A stretch of 64,000 bases of DNA from Hondaea fermentalgiana (GCA_014084085.1 NPFB01000012.1:1007429-1071428), one strand, 5' to 3'; positions 47,784-58,545 are shown, counted from the stretch's first letter. The notes: generated by a model not told the origin, from the letters alone. Program-made: numbers and translations.

Positions 47784-50700
47784 ATGGAGCTGCAAGAGCG
47801 CAATAAACCGGAGACCAATGCAGTGGTGGCGCCCGGCGAAAGCCTCGCGAGCGTGCAGGACCCGTTGTCCGAGATGCTGGATGAGCAAAAGGAGGTCAAG
47901 GCAGGCAGCACCGAGGAGCTGCACCCGTTTCGGCCTCTTGATGACGTGTCGTGGATTTCCCGAGCCACCTTTTCGTGGTTCTGGCACGTACTGCGCACAG
48001 GACACCGTCGTGAAATCAAGCACGCGGAGCTAGCGAGGCTCGAGAAGAAAGACGATCCGAACCTTCTCTATGAACGCTTCGTATCTTTGTTTGAGCACGA
48101 GAAATCGCTGGCGGAGGCGAGGCTCAAAACGAAAAATGCCGCTCTTGCCACTGCCGGCAAGCCTCTGCGCAAGCTCGAGCAAGAGGTTCCCATGCTCAAG
48201 ATCATGATGAGCATGGTCGGTTGGGGTAATATTGGCATCGCTGCCTTTCTCTCGCTCCTGCAAAACGTGCTCAGCGTCATGACCCCGTTCATGAGCAAGT
48301 GGCTCATCGAGAGCCTCGCCGAGACCTCGGACGCCCCGGACAAGGCGCGTGCCGGGTACGCCGTAGGACTGATTGTCTTGCCCTTGGCTGCATCGTTGTG
48401 CCAGGCCCAAGCCATGTACATTTCGAAGCGTGGCTCGCAGCACCTCTTTGCCGTCTTTACGCAAGCCATCTTCAATAAGGCATTGCACCTGAGCAGCGCG
48501 TCACGCAATGAGTCCAGCTCTGGCCAAATTGTTAACCTCATGTCTACGGACGCTGGCTCTGCCATGGAACGGGCCATTTTGCTCATCTACCCACTTTTCA
48601 TTGCGCCTCCTCTCATCGCTATTCTTTTGTATCTTTTGTACCGCGAAATTGGAATCTCCACCTATGCAGGTCTCGGCTGTCTGGTAATTATCATGCCCAT
48701 CAACGTGTGCGTCTTCGTCTCGCTTATGCGCGTCTACCAGAAGATCATTGTGCTCACAGACGAGCGCATTAAGCTTTGTAATGAGGCTTTTCAGGCGATC
48801 CGCGTCCTGAAAATGTACGCCTGGGAGAGACCCTTCATGAAGAAGATTGCAGCAGTTCGCAGCAAGGAACTCGAACACCTCATGAAACACGCCTATCTCT
48901 TTGCAATCGGCATGAATGCCGTCTTTCTGCAAATGCCCTACTTTATTCAATTCTTCGCCTTCACGACCTACTTCCTCTTGGGCAACGCCTTCCTTCCGTG
49001 GTCAATCTTCACGGCCATTCAGCTTCTGCAGGTGCTTCGTCAAAGCTTTACACAGCTACCATCGGCCATCACGCAGCTGAGTCAGACCTTGGTGGCGCAG
49101 CGACGCATCAAGCGCTTCCTTTTGCTGCCTGAGCTCTCGCGCGAGGGCGCGTCTTTGAACGATTCGGGCCTGCAGGTCGGTGAAATGCGTCTCGAGAATG
49201 CCACCTTCAAGTGGGGCGAAGGCGTGCCCATTGACGAGATTGCGCCACCGAAGCGCCGCGGCAGACGCGGCGGGAAGCGCGGCAAAGCTCAAGACACTCC
49301 GGCTGTCGAGGATGAGCGACCTGCTGCTGATCAGGGCGAAGTCAACTCTGTAGTCCTGCACGACATTTCTATTGAGGTGCCGAAGGCCACGCAGACTGCA
49401 GTGGTTAGTGCTGTCGGGAGTGGCAAGAGTTCGCTACTGGCCGCGATGATTGGTGAGCTCGAGGTAGATTCTGGCTCGGTGCGATCCAATGGACGCATCG
49501 CCTATGCCCCGCAGCAGCCGTGGATTATCAGCGCGACCATTCGCGAGAACATTCTCTTTGGCAATGCGATGGAATCCGCACGCTACAAGGAGGTGATCAA
49601 AGCTTGCTCTTTGCGTTCAGACCTCAAACTCTTCCCCGAGGGCGACATGGCCTTTATTGGAGAGCGCGGCTTGAACCTGAGCGGTGGCCAAAAGGCGCGC
49701 ATTTCACTCGCGCGCGCCGTCTATGCCGACGCCGACATCGTGCTTTTGGACAATCCTCTGAGCGCGGTGGATAGCCACGTCGGCGCGGCAATCTTCAAAA
49801 ATTGCATCTGCGGACCTTTGCTAAAAGGGAAAACCCTCATCTGGGTCACGAACCAACTCGACAAGATCAAGGATCTCGACAACATCATTGTTCTCCACGA
49901 GGGGCGCATTGTGGCCCAAGGCAAGTTCCCTGCTGTCGAGTCAGCAGTGCGCAAGTACTTGCGCACCGAAGATCACGAGAGCAGTGGCAGCGGGGCAGCG
50001 CAAACCACGCAGGATGATTCGAATGCTCTCACGACGTCAAGTCCGCCGACCTCCCAAGGAGAGACTCCAGGCACGGACGAGCAGCGGCTGAGCGTGCTCG
50101 AAGACCCGGCCCACCCCGAACTGAGCGAGGAGGAGCGCGCCGCGATTGAGGAGGAAGCTGAGTCCGCGGAACTGGAGACGCTTCGGCTTGCTTCGACGCT
50201 GACGACTGGCTCCCTCGACAATCGCGTGTTCGATGAGTCGGACGTTGCTGCCAACAACCCTTTGTATGCCAAGGAGCAGGAGGCTGTGGGCACACTCAAG
50301 TTTTCGGTCCTCGTGTGGTTTGTTCGCGCTGCGGGCTCTTTCCTCTTTACTTTTGCTTTCTCGGTGTACATTTTGTACCTCTTTACGCCAGTGTTCTCGC
50401 AGTACATTCTCCAGTGGTGGACCGACGAGGTTCTGGCGTGCTACCAGACAGGCCCACCCTGCGAAGGACGTGGCGACTATTTCTGGTACTACATGTACCT
50501 GATGCTCTTTGTCGTCGGCATTGTGATGGTGATCTTTGCCGGTTTTTTTATTGCTCGTGCTCGCGTGGCGTCGTCGAGGCGGATTCATGACGATCTCTTG
50601 CGAGCAACGTTTGCGAGCGGCATTACGGATTTCTTTGATGTGGTTCCCATGGGTCGTATCCTCAATCGCTTCTCCAAGGACATTACCACGATTGATGTGA

Positions 50701-52100
50701 ATCTGAGCCAGATGCTCATGTTCGGCGTGGCGACCTTGGGATTTACCCTTGCCGCCTTTCTGGGTCTCATTCTTGGAACGAGCGGTCTCTTTGGCATTGT
50801 GGTTCTTCCTTGTATCGGGGCGTACGCCCTCGTGTACCGTTACACGCGCAAGAGCGCAATTCAGCTGCAGCGACTCGAGTCGACGTCGCGATCACCCATT
50901 TACAGCCAGTTCAGCGAGGTTTTAAATGGCCTGAAAACGGTGCGCGCTTTCCAGCAAGAAACTCGATTCAAGCTGCGCAACCGCGATGCACTGGAGTCCA
51001 ACATGAGGGCTTTCTTCCTCGTGCGCGTTGTGCTGCCCAGTTGGCTCATGGTTGCGGTCAACATTTTCGGTGTCTTTATCACTGGCTTCACGACGCTCTT
51101 TATCCTCACCACGGACCTCATTGCGGCGGGTCAGGCCGCTCTCGCGCTCACGTACGCAATCACCATCACGCAGACGCTCAATGCGACCACAATGGTCAAC
51201 ACAGAGATGGAGGTGATGATGAACTCTGTGGAACGCATCAAAAAGTTTGTCGATGACGCTGTTGTGGAAGATCCAATTCTTCGGGACGCGCCGCTGCTCG
51301 CGCTACAAGATGTCGATGGGGCGAACGCTTTGGACGTCCGTGTAGCCAGCGACCTCGACGATCAATGGCCGAGTTCAGGTCGAATCGAAATGCAGGGTCT
51401 TGTGATTGGCTACCGCAAGGGACCCGACGTGCTGCACGGCGTTTCGTTGACGATCGAACCCGGCGAGAAGATTGGCGTCTGCGGCCGGACGGGATCGGGC
51501 AAGTCCACGCTCCTCTCGGCACTCTTGCGCATCGTCGAGCCCCGGGCAGGCACCATTGTTGTCGATGGCGTTGACATTCGAAACATCACGCTTGAACAGC
51601 TGCGTAGTCGCATGGCCATTATCCCACAGGACCCAGTGTGTTTCATTGGCACGATTCGGCTCAATCTTGACCCTTTTGAAGATCACTCTGACGAAGCCAT
51701 CAACGAGTGTTTGCGTCAAGTACAGCTTGAGCAGTGGGTTGGCAAACTTGACACACCCGTGGCAGAAGGCGGCGAGAACATTTCCGTGGGCCAGCGCCAG
51801 ATGATCTGCTTTGGTCGCGCGATTTTGCGTCAGACAAAGGTTCTTCTCGTCGATGAAGCCACTGCGCACTTGGACGCCGGTACAGACGATCTCATCCAAA
51901 AGATGGTGCGCGAGGTTTTCCGCGAGCGCACCACAATTACGATTGCGCACCGTCTGCAGACGATCTTGGACTCGACGCGTATCCTTGTCATGGAAAATGG
52001 TCTTATTGGTGAATTTGACACGCCTGATGTCCTCACTGCTGATCCGGACTCGCGCCTCTCGCGTATGCTCGAGGCCGAGCGCTCCAAGGGTTCACACTAG
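47784..52100 (+). CDS. ABC transporter, ABCC/MRP family
   Basis: 1438 residues from ATG 47784, one exon. Layout is TMD1-NBD1-TMD2-NBD2 without the extra N-terminal TMD0. It begins with the ABCC-type linker helix PFRPLDDVSWISRATFSWFWHVL. NBD1: Walker A reads SAVGSGKSSLL (about residue 545; the first Gly is Ser), signature LSGGQKARISLARAV, Walker B IVLLDNPLSAVD (Asn at the catalytic Glu place) and WVTNQL (Asn for the H-loop His). NBD2 (Walker A GRTGSGKSTLL, about 1235) is intact: ISVGQRQMICFGRA, VLLVDEATAHLD, TIAHRL. So NBD1 is the degenerate site, as usual in ABCC but with more changes. The family exports glutathione, glucuronide or other organic-anion conjugates, or loads vacuoles. A Lys/Arg-rich insert sits before NBD1 and an acidic linker after it. 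Confidence 0.95.
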   Translation: MELQERNKPETNAVVAPGESLASVQDPLSEMLDEQKEVKAGSTEELHPFRPLDDVSWISRATFSWFWHVLRTGHRREIKHAELARLEKKDDPNLLYERFVSLFEHEKSLAEARLKTKNAALATAGKPLRKLEQEVPMLKIMMSMVGWGNIGIAAFLSLLQNVLSVMTPFMSKWLIESLAETSDAPDKARAGYAVGLIVLPLAASLCQAQAMYISKRGSQHLFAVFTQAIFNKALHLSSASRNESSSGQIVNLMSTDAGSAMERAILLIYPLFIAPPLIAILLYLLYREIGISTYAGLGCLVIIMPINVCVFVSLMRVYQKIIVLTDERIKLCNEAFQAIRVLKMYAWERPFMKKIAAVRSKELEHLMKHAYLFAIGMNAVFLQMPYFIQFFAFTTYFLLGNAFLPWSIFTAIQLLQVLRQSFTQLPSAITQLSQTLVAQRRIKRFLLLPELSREGASLNDSGLQVGEMRLENATFKWGEGVPIDEIAPPKRRGRRGGKRGKAQDTPAVEDERPAADQGEVNSVVLHDISIEVPKATQTAVVSAVGSGKSSLLAAMIGELEVDSGSVRSNGRIAYAPQQPWIISATIRENILFGNAMESARYKEVIKACSLRSDLKLFPEGDMAFIGERGLNLSGGQKARISLARAVYADADIVLLDNPLSAVDSHVGAAIFKNCICGPLLKGKTLIWVTNQLDKIKDLDNIIVLHEGRIVAQGKFPAVESAVRKYLRTEDHESSGSGAAQTTQDDSNALTTSSPPTSQGETPGTDEQRLSVLEDPAHPELSEEERAAIEEEAESAELETLRLASTLTTGSLDNRVFDESDVAANNPLYAKEQEAVGTLKFSVLVWFVRAAGSFLFTFAFSVYILYLFTPVFSQYILQWWTDEVLACYQTGPPCEGRGDYFWYYMYLMLFVVGIVMVIFAGFFIARARVASSRRIHDDLLRATFASGITDFFDVVPMGRILNRFSKDITTIDVNLSQMLMFGVATLGFTLAAFLGLILGTSGLFGIVVLPCIGAYALVYRYTRKSAIQLQRLESTSRSPIYSQFSEVLNGLKTVRAFQQETRFKLRNRDALESNMRAFFLVRVVLPSWLMVAVNIFGVFITGFTTLFILTTDLIAAGQAALALTYAITITQTLNATTMVNTEMEVMMNSVERIKKFVDDAVVEDPILRDAPLLALQDVDGANALDVRVASDLDDQWPSSGRIEMQGLVIGYRKGPDVLHGVSLTIEPGEKIGVCGRTGSGKSTLLSALLRIVEPRAGTIVVDGVDIRNITLEQLRSRMAIIPQDPVCFIGTIRLNLDPFEDHSDEAINECLRQVQLEQWVGKLDTPVAEGGENISVGQRQMICFGRAILRQTKVLLVDEATAHLDAGTDDLIQKMVREVFRERTTITIAHRLQTILDSTRILVMENGLIGEFDTPDVLTADPDSRLSRMLEAERSKGSH

Positions 52101-52667
52101 GTCTAGCTTTTGCAACACACCAACTTATTTGTCACGTCCCTGAGTCGTCCTTTCCCCTTTTCGCATAAGCCTCGTCTTCAGCATTAGGTGGACGTCTGCA
52201 ATGCCACGCGAACAAGCGGCAGCCGTTTCTCATTCATGCATAACCCACATGACCTGCAGGACTTGTGCTGTATTTTTACCATCTTCCTCTCCGCAAGTTC
52301 GCTTTTTTTCTTTTTGGTCAGGCTAGCTGGCCATCAGTCGACCAGGGCGAGGCACGGCGACGCCGAAAAGCCTTGGGCTCCTGGGGCTCGATTGGTCGGT
52401 GAATCCTGCATGCACGTTGGGCCTGCCTCCGGAATCCTCGCTGTCTGTCCACGTTGGCCAAAGCCCGCAAAGCGAGAACCGACGATGGATCGAGGTGGGT
52501 GAGGAACAAACTGCTTGCATGTTGACGGCGAGTGGAGCACAAGCCAAACAAGCAAGCACGCCAAGCAAACGACGAACGATCGAACCAACGAACCGAGGAG
52601 AGAAACAACCAGAGCGGAACGGACGAGCAGAGCCCCAACGCGAGCGCAGGCGCAGGGCCGCGCGGCC
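52101..52667. other. Intergenic region
   Basis: 3' region of the ABCC gene and 5' region of the SGNH gene. The SGNH frame is open through the last 150 bp but has no ATG before 52668. No gene is seen. Confidence 0.5.
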
Positions 52668-55586
52668 ATGGGCCAGACGCAGGGGACGCCGCGGCACCGG
52701 CGCGGGCGGCGGCGCGGGCAGCGCGGGCGCGGCGGCCTCGAGGACGGCGACGACGGCGAAGGCGGCCGCGGAGAAGGCGGCCGCGACACGCGCGCGCGCG
52801 GCGGCAGGAAGAGCAGCCGCGACGGCGAGCGCGAGCACGGCGACGCGGACCGCGACGAGGACCGCGACGCGGACCGCGACGGCGACGGCGACGGCGGCGC
52901 GGCCGAGGCCGAGGCCGAGGGCGAAGGCGGGCGCGCGAGGGGCGGCGGCGGAGCGCAGAAACGAGCGAGGAGGGCGAACGGGAGGGGCGCCGCGAACAGA
53001 GTGTCGCCGCGAAGGAGTCTGGTCGCCGCCGCGGCGAAGGGCAAGGGCCGCGCCGGGGACGAGGACGAGGCCACGAGCGACGAAGCCAGCCCCGAGGACA
53101 CAGACGATGAAGGGGGCGACTTGAGACATGGCAACGCAGACGGGAATGAGCGATCAAGATCAAGGCGGCGCTTGCGCAACGCTCGAGCCAGTTTGCACAG
53201 CGAGGCGTCGCCGTCCCAGAGAAGACCAAGACGTGCTGTCGCCGCGGCAGCGGCAGCAGCGGCAAGAGCGCGCTTGCAAGAAGAGGAGGAAAGTGACGGG
53301 GAGGAAGACCATCTCCATGATGATGACGACGATGATGATGACTTTTTCGAAGTGGACGCGGGCGGGTCTGACTCCGGCGAGGGAGGTGAGAACGGCGACG
53401 AAAACGATGACGACGACGACGACGACGATGACGAAGAGGAAGATAGTGAGGTAGACCATGTGTCCGGTAAGATCGCTCGAGCGACGCGTCAAAGTCGCAG
53501 AAATACCTCCGGGCTGTCTTCCAAATCTCTATCGCCAAGCCCGAGCCGACAAAGTCGCAGCAGTGGCAGAAATCAGCGCAGCGTTAAAAAAACCAACTCA
53601 ACGCGAAGGAAACTTCGGTCGAGCGCCACTGGATTTGATGTTGGGCCAGCCACACGTGGCCTGGGCAAAGAGCGAGTCCCCCAAAGGGTCAAGAAGGAAG
53701 CATCTCCCGGCCGACACGATCGTCAGAGACCTAGCAGGACCTATTCTCTCAAAACCATCCTCGAGGTTGACCAGGCGGGGTCCATCTCCAATCGCACGGA
53801 ACGAGGGACGATCTCTTCCAAAAGAGCCAGAGCCAAAGCCGCGCCCTTGCCTCGCAAGAGAAGGCCTTGGTCACGCGCCGAGCACGAAGATGAAGAAGAG
53901 CTCGAGCAAAGAGGAGAGGACGATATCGGAGACGAAGAAGAAGCGAGCGAAGAGGAGGAGAGACCTGTCAGAATCACGCTTGCCGCTGCTCGAGCCGTTC
54001 GGGCCTCGCCTCCGAAGAGCAAGATTGAAGCCGCCAAGAAGCCCCGGCGAAAACATCGAGGAGGCGTATCCCTCGACAGTGACAGTAGCGACGAAAGCAG
54101 CAGCAGTAGCAGCAAGAGCCGCAGCGAGACGAGCGAAAGTGACGATGAAGGAGAAGCGACAAAGGAACATTTGGGGTTTTTTAAACAGATGTCCACTGAG
54201 ACCGCTGACAAGGAAAGCGAACTCATGACAGACGGGGCAGTGCTCTTTTATGGAGACTCCATTACTTGGGGCATGGCACACAATTACACGGGCCGATATG
54301 AAAAGACATGGCCTCGTTTGTTGACGAAACGTCTGGACCAGTACAACTTGAAGGTGGTGGAGTCGGCACTCTGCAGCCGCACAACAGCCTTGGACGACGA
54401 CGGGAACGGCGAATGGCTGACAGGAGCGCAACCACACGACTTTAATGGTCTGGATCACTTTGTTCCAGAGTTCATTAGCGCGTGTCCCAAATGGCTAGTC
54501 GTGCTTCTTGGGACCAATGATCTGCGCACAAGCATTCGAAAACGCGTCAAGGCGAGGACTCGTCTCGACGCTCGTCAGATTGCCAAGAGCTGCGCCCGTG
54601 TGCCTTTGGCTGCGCGCGAAATTCATGCAAAGAATCCCTTTTTTCGCTCAGGTCTGCGCATCATTGTCGTGTGCCCGCCGCAAGTCAATTTGAATGCACT
54701 CGCGCGCGAGCTTGGGTACGATGATTCTTCAGCTCATATCGCTCAGGACTTTTCACGAGCTTATAAGCAAATGTGCGAAGAGCACGATTTCCTGTACGCC
54801 GAGGCGCCCGTGGACATGTCCTCCTCGATTGATGGGATTCACGTCACTGAGGAGGCGAACGAGCTGTACGCAGACGCAGTTTGGTCTATTTTCCACCGGG
54901 AACTCGGTCCTACGCCGGAGGAGGTGGAGCTGGCGCGCGTGCACGCGGCAGCGGCGAGTGGTCTTCTGCCCGAACTGCCTGGATCATTGCAGCTTCCCTT
55001 GAGTCAGCAGCAACGGCAGCGCAAAGCGAGGGCGGGGGGATTAGGCTTAGACCTGTTGTCGAACGTTGGTCCTGCTGGCTCTGGTTCACATGACGAGGCC
55101 GACCTCGCGGGCACTCGTTCTCTCAGTGTTTCCTCTTCGTCCATTCCCCTTGCTCCGCGTCAGCGCGCAAAGGGAAGTTTGAACGTCCCTCGCAAGAGAG
55201 CAAACAAGAAATTTGAAGGTGCGCAGGCGAAGAAACGGCGCACCAACGCATTATATCCTCCCCTGAGACCTTCGGATCCTTCGACAAGCAGTATGAAGCA
55301 GCAGTACTCGGCCAAGGAAGAGCTGGGGACCATTGCTGGCGTTCCGAAGCATGACATGAACAAGCGCATCGACATGGAGATCATGCTCGTGGACAAGTTT
55401 AGCCGCATTTGCTCCGTGCTTTCACCTGCAGACATCAACGATATCCTCGCGACCACGTCGAGTGCACAGGGCGAACCCTGGAGTGAGGTGGAGCGTATAC
55501 TTTCAAAGGCTTTGGCCAAAGTGCAGACGCTTGCTGGTGCTGAACTTGCGGAGCAGTTATCCAGAGTGATTGGCATCGCTCTTTGA
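52668..55586 (+). CDS. SGNH/GDSL-type hydrolase with a long charged N-terminal region
   Basis: 972 residues from ATG 52668. Residues 1 to about 510 are low complexity: Arg/Gly/Asp blocks, then acidic runs (about 220-265) and mixed basic/acidic Ser-rich stretches such as KSKIEAAKKPRRKHRGG and SSDESSSSSSKS. An SGNH hydrolase domain follows with all four blocks: GAVLFYGDSITWG (Ser about 530), the Gly block, VVLLGTNDLR (Asn about 616) and SSIDGIHVTEEA (Asp/His about 720-723). A Lys/Arg cluster (PRKRANKKFEGAQAKKRR) and a helical C-terminus (DKFSRICSVLSPADINDIL ... AELAEQLSRVIG) end it. SGNH enzymes act on esters, often acetylated sugars. There is no signal peptide, and the acidic and basic blocks suggest a nuclear or nucleolar protein, so the fusion is unusual. 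Confidence 0.85.
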   Translation: MGQTQGTPRHRRGRRRGQRGRGGLEDGDDGEGGRGEGGRDTRARGGRKSSRDGEREHGDADRDEDRDADRDGDGDGGAAEAEAEGEGGRARGGGGAQKRARRANGRGAANRVSPRRSLVAAAAKGKGRAGDEDEATSDEASPEDTDDEGGDLRHGNADGNERSRSRRRLRNARASLHSEASPSQRRPRRAVAAAAAAAARARLQEEEESDGEEDHLHDDDDDDDDFFEVDAGGSDSGEGGENGDENDDDDDDDDDEEEDSEVDHVSGKIARATRQSRRNTSGLSSKSLSPSPSRQSRSSGRNQRSVKKTNSTRRKLRSSATGFDVGPATRGLGKERVPQRVKKEASPGRHDRQRPSRTYSLKTILEVDQAGSISNRTERGTISSKRARAKAAPLPRKRRPWSRAEHEDEEELEQRGEDDIGDEEEASEEEERPVRITLAAARAVRASPPKSKIEAAKKPRRKHRGGVSLDSDSSDESSSSSSKSRSETSESDDEGEATKEHLGFFKQMSTETADKESELMTDGAVLFYGDSITWGMAHNYTGRYEKTWPRLLTKRLDQYNLKVVESALCSRTTALDDDGNGEWLTGAQPHDFNGLDHFVPEFISACPKWLVVLLGTNDLRTSIRKRVKARTRLDARQIAKSCARVPLAAREIHAKNPFFRSGLRIIVVCPPQVNLNALARELGYDDSSAHIAQDFSRAYKQMCEEHDFLYAEAPVDMSSSIDGIHVTEEANELYADAVWSIFHRELGPTPEEVELARVHAAAASGLLPELPGSLQLPLSQQQRQRKARAGGLGLDLLSNVGPAGSGSHDEADLAGTRSLSVSSSSIPLAPRQRAKGSLNVPRKRANKKFEGAQAKKRRTNALYPPLRPSDPSTSSMKQQYSAKEELGTIAGVPKHDMNKRIDMEIMLVDKFSRICSVLSPADINDILATTSSAQGEPWSEVERILSKALAKVQTLAGAELAEQLSRVIGIAL

Positions 55587-55711
55587 AGCAATCCCAAAAA
55601 CATTTCCTCGCGCCACTGTGAGTAATCTGTCCTGATTTCCTTTGGCAAACAGGGATTCAAAGGGGATCAAATGGAATTCAGCAAGTTGATTAGGAATCAA
55701 TGTACCTTATC

Positions 55712-56899
55712 TTACGGCGCAACCGGCACAGCTGTGACCGGGTTTTGCGCTTCAAGAAACGAGCGTATGAGTTTGTTCTTGGCGTACACGAGCCGGCGCG
55801 CATGGTCTTTTGCGCGGATGCGCTCCTTGATGCAATCGCGAGCTGCAGCCCGGACGCGCTCGGCCTCGACCCGTGTCGCGCGCTCAGCCTCGGCGATGCG
55901 CATCTTTTCTTCTTGGACGCGCGCGCGCGCGCGTTGGATTTGGGCGTGGATACGCCTGCGCTGAGCTTCTTGATCTGCAGGGGTTTGCTTGATTTCTTCT
56001 TGTTTGGCCGGGGTCACTTTTCCGCTCTCTCGCGACTGCTTTTGCTGCTTTTGCTGCTTTTGCTCCAACTCGCACGGCTGCTTTTGCTGCTGCTGCTTTT
56101 GCTGCTTTTGTTGCTGCTCGCGTTGCCGTTGCTGGGGAGTCAATTGCCGCTCGCTCCCTTGTTCAAGATGCTGAAGCTGTTTGTTGGGTCTTACCAAGGA
56201 CTCTGGGAGCCTTTTCGATTCGCTTGCGCGCGTCGTTTGACTCTGAGCCCCCAGGTAACTCGGCAGACGCGTATACTTTTCCTGCTGGGTCTCGTGTTTG
56301 ATCTTTTCCCCTAAAGATTCTGCCGCAATCGTCTCGACGCGGCGCCTTCTAGCATTCGTGGCTGTCTTTGTACATGTTGCGGAAGGCAAGGGGCTTGTGC
56401 CGGAGACTGCCTTTGCCTCGAGCGGAGCAATTTTGATGGCTCGTTTTTTGGTCTCCAGCACCACCTGTTGTTTGGTAGCTGAGATGCTTGGGGCATTGGG
56501 CTTTAACGCGCTGTTCGAAATCTCGCATCTTCGCCATGCCACGGTGCCGTCGTTTTTGACAATCACGGCGGCTTTTGCTGATGATGGTCGCTTCGCTATC
56601 GTTTTGTTCAAACCCTTTCGCGGCGCTCTAGTTTTCACGGTTTGCTTTCGCGCAAGAGATCGTTGCAGTCGCACCACCTTTTGCTTGCGAACCTCGTATT
56701 TGGGAGTGCGCGGGAGCGCTAGCTTGATTGAGTACGCTGCAAAGGCAGTCTGCATGGTCCCCGCGACACTGTCGAAGCCTGATTGTCCAGGCGGGGGCCA
56801 CGTGGCACCTCGCTGCATTCTGCGGCTCGCATCGACCGTGTCTTCCCGGGACCTTGTCGAGCGAGCGCTCGTCACGACGAGGTCCTGCTGCACCAACAT
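55712..56899 (-). CDS. Basic, Gln-rich coiled-coil protein, unknown
   Basis: 395 residues from ATG 56897-56899; the frame is open further up, and later ATGs at 56815 and 56758 are alternatives. The N-terminal half is Arg/Lys-rich with IKLALPRTPKYEVRKQKVV. The middle carries a run of QQKQQKQQQQKQ-type repeats, and the C-terminus is a long predicted helix rich in Arg/Ala/Glu (AQIQRARARVQEEKMRIAEAE, RVRAAARDCIKERIRAKDHAR). No domain is recognised. A cytoskeletal or basal-body protein is one guess. Convergent with the SGNH gene. Confidence 0.6.
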   Translation of the reverse strand: MLVQQDLVVTSARSTRSREDTVDASRRMQRGATWPPPGQSGFDSVAGTMQTAFAAYSIKLALPRTPKYEVRKQKVVRLQRSLARKQTVKTRAPRKGLNKTIAKRPSSAKAAVIVKNDGTVAWRRCEISNSALKPNAPSISATKQQVVLETKKRAIKIAPLEAKAVSGTSPLPSATCTKTATNARRRRVETIAAESLGEKIKHETQQEKYTRLPSYLGAQSQTTRASESKRLPESLVRPNKQLQHLEQGSERQLTPQQRQREQQQKQQKQQQQKQPCELEQKQQKQQKQSRESGKVTPAKQEEIKQTPADQEAQRRRIHAQIQRARARVQEEKMRIAEAERATRVEAERVRAAARDCIKERIRAKDHARRLVYAKNKLIRSFLEAQNPVTAVPVAP

Positions 56900-57410
56900 C
56901 TCCGCTCTTCTTGGACCTGTTGCGTCTGCAGCGGCAAGGCGGGCTCCGCCGATGGCAAGGAGAGCCGCCTGGCCGGTTGCCAGGCGCAGACACAAGACGG
57001 CCCTCGGTGCCAAACCCGCGAGCTCCTGGTCTGCCGTGCGGCATGGGCTGGCCTAGCCTGGCTGGAGCCTTCCCGCCAGCCTGCTCAAGACCTGGACGCC
57101 CGCGGAGGTTCGCGCCCGGTGAACACATATCGTGATGAGCCCAAATGGATCCCACCCATACTTCAATTCGAGAGTGCACACCTTGACAAAAACGAAGGGT
57201 GTGTACTATGATACCACCTGTGCTGATCAGGGTCCAATTCTTCGGGATGGGGTCCCGCGCCGCTAGTTGGTGATCATTGGCGGGCTATTCGTTTTTGAAA
57301 GAAAGGATGAAGAGAGAAATTGGAAAGGTGACATTCTGATTTTGATTTCTCGTTAGGAAATGTGGAAGGCTGGTGGTACTCACTCGATAGTACTCACATT
57401 TTGAGTCGGA
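56900..57410. other. Intergenic region
   Basis: Upstream of the Gln-rich gene and downstream of the first cysteine-rich gene, all on the minus strand. No gene is supported. Confidence 0.5.
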
Positions 57411-58545
57411 CTAATTATCCGGAATGATAATTTCGATCGCCTTGTCAGGCAATTCGGGCTTGGACGTATCGCTGAGATCACAAGTGCAAAGGGGGGACTG
57501 GCAGCAATTCTTCTTACATTTCTCCGATTCGCAAGTTCCAAACTCCTCTTGCATGCAGTTGTTGCATCCCGGTGTGGACCCAACGCCATTAATATTCCAG
57601 CATTGCGCGCTCGACTCGGTCTTGGCGTTCATGCAGCCGTATGCTTGACCCTTGTACTTGGGGCACCAAACGCATCTAATGAAGAATTTGAAAAAGAGGG
57701 TGAGTGTTCTACGTTCCTGAGAGTTTTTGATTGATGAATGAATGAATGATTGAGTGAAACAGGGATTAGAAAACGTACTCGTAAAAGTCATTGCTCTTTC
57801 CTTCGCATCCACTCGGCGTGTTGTCAAGCGGGTTGCTGCACGGAGACTTGTAGCAGCCCGGAGATTTGACGCCATTGATTTGTTCGTTTTGTTCTTGCGT
57901 GTACCAGACGCAACGTCCGCCAGTGTTCTGGATTGTACAGAGACCGTTGTTGATGCTACGTTCATTGAATTTGTCAAAATGAGGGCGGTTAGCCACTTCT
58001 TCTACGTCCACGTTTTGAAAAAGCGCAAGCGTGAGACCTACCGGTAACAGGGGTTTCTGATATTATACGACTTCCAAAGCAGAGGTTTGTTTTTTCCACA
58101 TGGGCAAAGAGAATTTGTTAGATGACATATAACCTTCGCGAGTAGTGTACAGACATCAAGAGCCGAGGTCAACGTACGGCATGCACTGATCGGGGACGTC
58201 GTCGTTGAGATGCCACCACACACAAGCGAGATTAGAAGCACATGCATCATAATTCTGCATGTCTGCGGCCGAGCAGTCGACGCCAGTTTGACCTTTTACC
58301 TCCGTGCTATTGATACAATCCGAAAAGGTTGTTGCCATTTCCATGTTGTAGATTTCCTCGCAAACAGGGGGCACAGAACTGGGCTTGCTGCGACGACGAC
58401 GACGACGCCCTCTGGCGCTCGAGCTCAGCGAGTTGAGCTCGTTCAGGGTCTCGAGAACATTTTGGCGCAGGCTCGCCGCCTCCACGCTGACCGTGAGCGC
58501 GACCAAGGCCAGCGCCAGCAGTAAGAACACCTTTGCGCACAGCAT
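57411..58545 (-). CDS. Secreted cysteine-rich protein, paralog A (4 exons)
   Basis: Exons 58545-58178, 58056-58042 (15-nt microexon), 57955-57779 and 57675-57411 give 274 residues; all three introns are phase 2. Donors are GTACGT, GTAGGT, GTACGT and acceptors CAG, TAG, TAG. A signal peptide (LCAKVFLLLALALVALTVSVEA) is followed by RGRRRRRRSK, a possible proprotein-convertase site, and then a domain with more than 20 cysteines. Repeated CxW modules are seen: ACVWWHL, GRCVWYTQEQ and ECVWCPKYKGQAYGC, and the end is Cys-rich (KKNCCQSPLCTCDL). The exon junctions are supported by the exact same structure in paralog B, which reads through in the same frame with high identity. Function unknown; likely extracellular or cell-surface. 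Confidence 0.85.
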
